A stretch of DNA of 53,697 nt from NCBI GenBank assembly GCA_902493145.1, contig CABUOA010000012.1:1-53697 (forward strand). Direction: 5' to 3'. This stretch comes from an uncultured Collinsella sp. (GTDB lineage: Bacteria > Actinomycetota > Coriobacteriia > Coriobacteriales > Coriobacteriaceae). The translations under genes and the position numbers were made by a program. Below are positions 50,097-53,697 of the stretch, in pieces; the first letter of the stretch is position 1; each line of letters opens with the position of its first letter. The notes below the pieces were generated by a model that saw only the letters and a program-made list of their open reading frames with translations, searched no databases and was not told where the DNA came from.

Positions 50097-52076
50097 ATGG
50101 ATTCAAAATCAGCTACTTCCACTTCATTTAATTACACCTTGGCAAGCGTCGCCATGCTAAACTCCATTTTCAATATTAAAAATCGCGATCTTCTCGATTC
50201 TCTTATTCCGTTTGTAAAAACAGCAATACATAAGACCACTAAAATCGGAGATGAGGTAAAGCTCGAGGCCGTAACTAGCTATCTCAACACGACGTTTGGA
50301 TTTGCGACCATTCCCCTTTCCGTGACAAGAACCTTGCTTAACCGCCTATCGCCCACTTTCCTTAAAAAAAGATTTGATACGTTTTATCTCAATACGGAGC
50401 TAGAGGCCGATATAGCGCGATTTGCTAAGAATGAAAACAAATACAAACAACACTGTGAGCAAGTCGGAAATGATTTGGCGTCATATCTACGTGATTGCAC
50501 GGGAAATTTAAACGTGGATTCTGCTAAAGCGCTTGATTACTTACTCTTCTTTTTTGAGTCACACGGATTTAGCCTCGCGAAAAGTCCAAAATCAATTGCT
50601 CTTCTCCCCTCAAATAAGAAAAAGAGCTATGAGTATCAGGTTGGTCAGTTCATCCTTGATGAGATGGAGAAGGATTCATCAACATTTGGATTCATCCTTG
50701 AGATGCTTCAAGGATTCTTTCTTTCCCTCGCAATCTCACTGCACACCCAGAGCGGGGGCAATGGAAAGGAACGTTTCAAGCAAACTTGTTGCTATCTCGA
50801 CATTAGAATCATTCTTGATGCTCTGAGGTGTAACGCGAAGGAAAGCAACGAGGCATCTCTCGAGTTAATCAAAATGCTCAAAGAGCAGGGAGCTAGAGTC
50901 TGCGTTTTCGAACATACCTTAGATGAGGTTGATGAGATTCTTTATGCTTATGAAAGATCCATTCACAATCCAAACGGCTATCAGAGGGTCCACACCCTTG
51001 AAGGGTTTGACCTAAATCACGTCAGCTGGAAAGATGTCAACCTATTCCGCAGCACCGTGCAGTTAAAGGTGAGTAACCTTGGAATAGCCGTGATGAAAAA
51101 GGAGCACTACGACGAAGCCAATCCACCAGTTATTGACGAAGCGGGACTACGCAATTATCTCGATCAGAACATATCCTATTCTCGTCCGATTGCCCTAGAC
51201 AGGGACGTTGACAGCATCAGCACCATAGCTGCTCTCCGGAGACAGCTTGTGCCCAAATCAATTGAATCCTGTGGGCACATCTTCATAACACACAACACGC
51301 GTCTTGCCCATTTATCAGAACAATACTTGCAAGGAAACAATGATTTACGGAATGTCCCTTATATCATTGGTGAACCACAGTTCACGGCCCTATTATGGCT
51401 AAAGTGTTATCAGACTCATACTAATTATTCAAAAATAAAACTAATTCAGGATGCATTGTCCTCAACTGGTGTAACGGAAGAAGTTATGCAGGCTTTTTTC
51501 CATCAGGTCGAGCTGATGGAAAAAAGCGACGGTATTACCGAAGAAGAAGCTGCCGCTATGAAAGCCCATATGTTCAACATGCGAGAACTCATGTCTTTAA
51601 CGAACGGGGACTCTGAACAAGTTGATTCGGATACAGTGCTATCCATCAGAAATCGACTCCAGGAGCAGTATGACGCAAGTACAAAAGAGGCCATCTCTGC
51701 CAACAAGAAGGCTCTTGAACAATTGGCCCACAAGCGGGAAGAAGAGAGAAACAGGGCATTTATCGAAATTAAGCGTGTTCAAGCTGAAACCAAGGTTAAG
51801 TATGAACGAAGACTTTCTATTGTCGCGGGCTTCATATTCATACCGCTTTGTATCGTCGCGGCGGCACTGTCAATCTGCGATAACTTTTCAACCGAAACGA
51901 TTTCTCCGCAAACAATCTTCTTGGCTTTCCTCGCTGGTGCAGGGACACTTGATTTTTTCGTTTCCAAACATGGCCTCATCAAACAGTGCATCTCTCGCAT
52001 TGCTCGAAAGATCAGCGACAAGAAAGTCGACAAGAAACGCTCGGAATATCGAAGAATATTCGGAGAATTCAACTGA
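50097..52076 (+). CDS. PIN-like nuclease domain protein with a coiled coil and two C-terminal membrane helices
   Basis: 659 residues, not matched to a named family by eye. An N-terminal helical region (1-225) is followed by a PIN-like domain: CCYLDIRIILDALRC (Asp235), VFEHTLDEVDEIL (Glu272), RDVDSISTIAALRRQ (Asp380/382) and HIFITHNTRLAHLSEQYL, where Asn400 takes the place of the usual last Asp. Then a long helical segment with a charged coiled coil (about 530-585, NRLQEQYDASTKEAISANKK) precedes two membrane helices (about 588-609 and 620-640) and a basic tail. An RNase tethered to the membrane fits an abortive-infection design, which is inference. AT-rich codon use indicates transfer. The ribosome site is weak. 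Confidence 0.6.
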   Translation: MDSKSATSTSFNYTLASVAMLNSIFNIKNRDLLDSLIPFVKTAIHKTTKIGDEVKLEAVTSYLNTTFGFATIPLSVTRTLLNRLSPTFLKKRFDTFYLNTELEADIARFAKNENKYKQHCEQVGNDLASYLRDCTGNLNVDSAKALDYLLFFFESHGFSLAKSPKSIALLPSNKKKSYEYQVGQFILDEMEKDSSTFGFILEMLQGFFLSLAISLHTQSGGNGKERFKQTCCYLDIRIILDALRCNAKESNEASLELIKMLKEQGARVCVFEHTLDEVDEILYAYERSIHNPNGYQRVHTLEGFDLNHVSWKDVNLFRSTVQLKVSNLGIAVMKKEHYDEANPPVIDEAGLRNYLDQNISYSRPIALDRDVDSISTIAALRRQLVPKSIESCGHIFITHNTRLAHLSEQYLQGNNDLRNVPYIIGEPQFTALLWLKCYQTHTNYSKIKLIQDALSSTGVTEEVMQAFFHQVELMEKSDGITEEEAAAMKAHMFNMRELMSLTNGDSEQVDSDTVLSIRNRLQEQYDASTKEAISANKKALEQLAHKREEERNRAFIEIKRVQAETKVKYERRLSIVAGFIFIPLCIVAAALSICDNFSTETISPQTIFLAFLAGAGTLDFFVSKHGLIKQCISRIARKISDKKVDKKRSEYRRIFGEFN

Positions 52077-52437
52077 AAGAGCTAGTCAACATGAATTGCG
52101 ATCGGTTAATAACCCGTTCATCGTGAATATCTCCACGAACAATGAAGATAGACAGTTTTCCTTTCAGGAAACAGAGTTCTATGAGTTCGATTGTTTCTTA
52201 TTTGACTCTTGGGATAAAAAGAGAAACGGGCATGATAAAAATAGTATTTCATGGGGGCATGCCAATGAATAGACAATGTATCTAGGCGCCGCCATAAACC
52301 ATATCTTGTTGCACTCCTTTCCTTGGTAAATCTAGTCTTGACGCAATGGATGACGTATTCCTTTGTATGTTGCGGGAGTTGATGTATTTTGACTCCTGAA
52401 TTCGGCCTCCTATTAAATCTGTTATTAAGCAGATGCG
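52077..52437. other. AT-rich gap after the PIN-like gene
   Basis: About 360 bases. A plus-strand frame continues to 52272 and a minus-strand frame covers 52118-52471, but neither has a start site or recognisable content. Confidence 0.4.
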
Positions 52438-52467
52438 TTGTCTGCGTCAACGCGTATTCGCTAAAAT
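52438..52467 (+). promoter_or_regulatory. Candidate promoter of the GH25 lysozyme gene
   Basis: TTGTCT, 18 bases, TAAAAT, 46 bases before the ATG. Confidence 0.45.
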
Positions 52468-52512
52468 GCACTTTTGATTAACTTTGGCTTGTTACGAGGA
52501 TTTGGAATAGCT

Positions 52513-53697
52513 ATGGGTCGGTTTAAAAGGGCGTTTGTCTTTATCATTGCGATGGGCGTGTCATTGGTTGTCGTAGCGACACCTTCTTTTGCTGACGAAT
52601 CTTCGAGAGTTCTTGTTGAAAATTCTTGGCGCTTTCAAGATGGTCAGTCAATTACTCTTGAAGAAGACTCCGAAGATGCTGGAATTTCAGCGTATTCGCT
52701 CAGCAGGCTACCTGACGGTGTCACTGCTCAGGGTATCGATGTGAGCGAGCACCAGGGCAATATCAATTGGGATGCCGTTAAGGCGAGCGGTGTTGATTTC
52801 GCTATTCTCCGTGTTGGCTTTGGTGCGCCGTCTTTCGGGGGAAGAACTGATCATCAGTTCCAGCGTAATATCTCTGAGTGTGAGCGCTTGGGGATTCCGT
52901 ACGGTATCTATCTTTATTCGTATGCGTGGGATGATGAACAGGCGGCAGATGAAGCGGCATTTGTTATTAACAATATTGCGGGCCACAGCCCACAGCTGCC
53001 TATCTACTACGACCTCGAGGATAATTCAATTATTGCTGACGGTCGCCAAGGAGGTATCGCCTCAAGGGCTTCGGTTTTTTGCAATCGGATTATAAATGCT
53101 GGCTATAAGGTCGGCATTTATGCCAACTTAAATTGGTTTAACAATATCCTGACCGACCCCGTGTTTAATTCGCCTTCATGGGACCATTGGATCGCACAAT
53201 ATAATTATCAGTGTGATTACGCGGGCAAGTATAGCTTTTGGCAGTATGCGAGTGATGGAAGCGTTGATGGAATCAGCGGTTCCGTTGATATGAACTATGC
53301 GTATGGTGCCATTGGAGTAATGTCTGATCAGGATAAAGCGGCCTGGGAAATTAATTCCTATTACGAAGTGCACTCTGCTCAGCTGGGCAATAAAGACGGA
53401 GGGATTGTCCACGAGGGCACTTATTCCTATTTAAAATGTGAACTTGGAAGAGTGTATTGGACTAAGAAGTCCGGTGCCCATTCTATTTACGGTTTATTTT
53501 TCCAAAAATGGTGCGATTTGGGGATGGAATCTTCTGAGCTAGGTCTTCCGGTTGGCGATGAAACGTCTAGCTCTTCCAATGGATCGGGCTCTGCCCAGGA
53601 TTTTCAAAATGGGTCTTTACATTGGACTAATGAATACGGGTTCGTCTCCGTCCGCAGCGGCGCGATAAGGAGCGAGTACGTCAGGAGGGGCTGGCAG
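52513..53697 (+). CDS. Secreted GH25 lysozyme with a C-terminal LGFP-like repeat, 3' end outside the window
   Basis: 395 codons are visible and the frame stays open at the right edge. Signal peptide MGRFKRAFVFIIAMGVSLVV...SFA spans about 1-27. The GH25 muramidase domain (about 70-265) has GIDVSEHQG (Asp76), FAILRVGFG, PYGIYLYSYAW and YYDLEDNS with the catalytic pair Asp167/Glu169, then GIYANLNWF and FWQYASDGSVDGISGSVDMN. From about 280 the sequence reads GGIVHEGTYSYLKC...GLPVGDETSSSSNGSGSAQDFQNGSLHW, resembling LGFP-type wall-binding repeats. The likely role is peptidoglycan cleavage outside the cell; ACGAGGATTT lies upstream of the ATG. Confidence 0.9.
   Translation, partial: MGRFKRAFVFIIAMGVSLVVVATPSFADESSRVLVENSWRFQDGQSITLEEDSEDAGISAYSLSRLPDGVTAQGIDVSEHQGNINWDAVKASGVDFAILRVGFGAPSFGGRTDHQFQRNISECERLGIPYGIYLYSYAWDDEQAADEAAFVINNIAGHSPQLPIYYDLEDNSIIADGRQGGIASRASVFCNRIINAGYKVGIYANLNWFNNILTDPVFNSPSWDHWIAQYNYQCDYAGKYSFWQYASDGSVDGISGSVDMNYAYGAIGVMSDQDKAAWEINSYYEVHSAQLGNKDGGIVHEGTYSYLKCELGRVYWTKKSGAHSIYGLFFQKWCDLGMESSELGLPVGDETSSSSNGSGSAQDFQNGSLHWTNEYGFVSVRSGAIRSEYVRRGWQ

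Overview
The window looks like chromosomal DNA of a Collinsella-like member of the Coriobacteriia (anaerobic, high-GC Actinomycetota). This is inferred from GC-rich codon use, a Rho factor with a very long Ala/Lys/Arg-rich N-terminus, a CarD protein, a complete SUF operon of the SufCBDSU type, a GGGtGRT-protein/IscU-like pair, an MPKTG-type surface protein and frequent GTG/TTG starts. No 16S gene is present, so the genus is an inference.

Layout. 1-16 kb is housekeeping: the 3' part of pncB (NAD salvage), proB, a divergent prolyl aminopeptidase, proA, an HD-domain protein, a REP-type transposase, carD, argS, rho, a two-helix membrane protein and a VanZ-like protein. 15.7-25 kb holds a ROK sugar kinase, a PLP aminotransferase, a tRNA-His/tRNA-Lys/tRNA-Lys cluster, a DinD-like gene, a NadB-like flavoprotein, the GGGtGRT/IscU-like pair and a second REP-type transposase. 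25-30.3 kb is sufCBDSU on the minus strand, divergent from an Rrf2 regulator that is followed by an MntA/HepT toxin-antitoxin pair. 31.7-43.9 kb is surface oriented: a secreted, anchored lysozyme-like protein, an AAA-ATPase_like protein and six family 2 glycosyltransferases, five of them in one plus-strand operon. 43.9-52.5 kb is an accessory island, AT-rich in places and partly decayed, with an ATPase remnant, a damaged AbiE system with an intact-looking operator, a RhuM-Fic protein, a 19-residue hydrophobic peptide, a YraN-like protein, an XRE remnant, a protein with a papain-like Cys/His/Asp order and a 659-residue PIN-like membrane protein. The window ends inside a secreted GH25 lysozyme.

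Working together. proB and proA supply proline biosynthesis, and the peptidase between them can release proline from peptides. SufCBDSU builds Fe-S clusters, probably under Rrf2 control. The glycosyltransferases, surface lysozymes and VanZ protein point to envelope building.

Strongest unexplained signals. A family of short palindromes sharing the core GGGAC lies directly against the stop codons of pncB, the prolyl peptidase, proA, the HD gene and carD. Two copies flank the first REP transposase in inverted orientation. Two longer palindromic units occur at 2.7 and 10.6 kb. In the island, the PIN-like membrane protein and the papain-like protein are the best candidates for an undescribed defence or conflict function.
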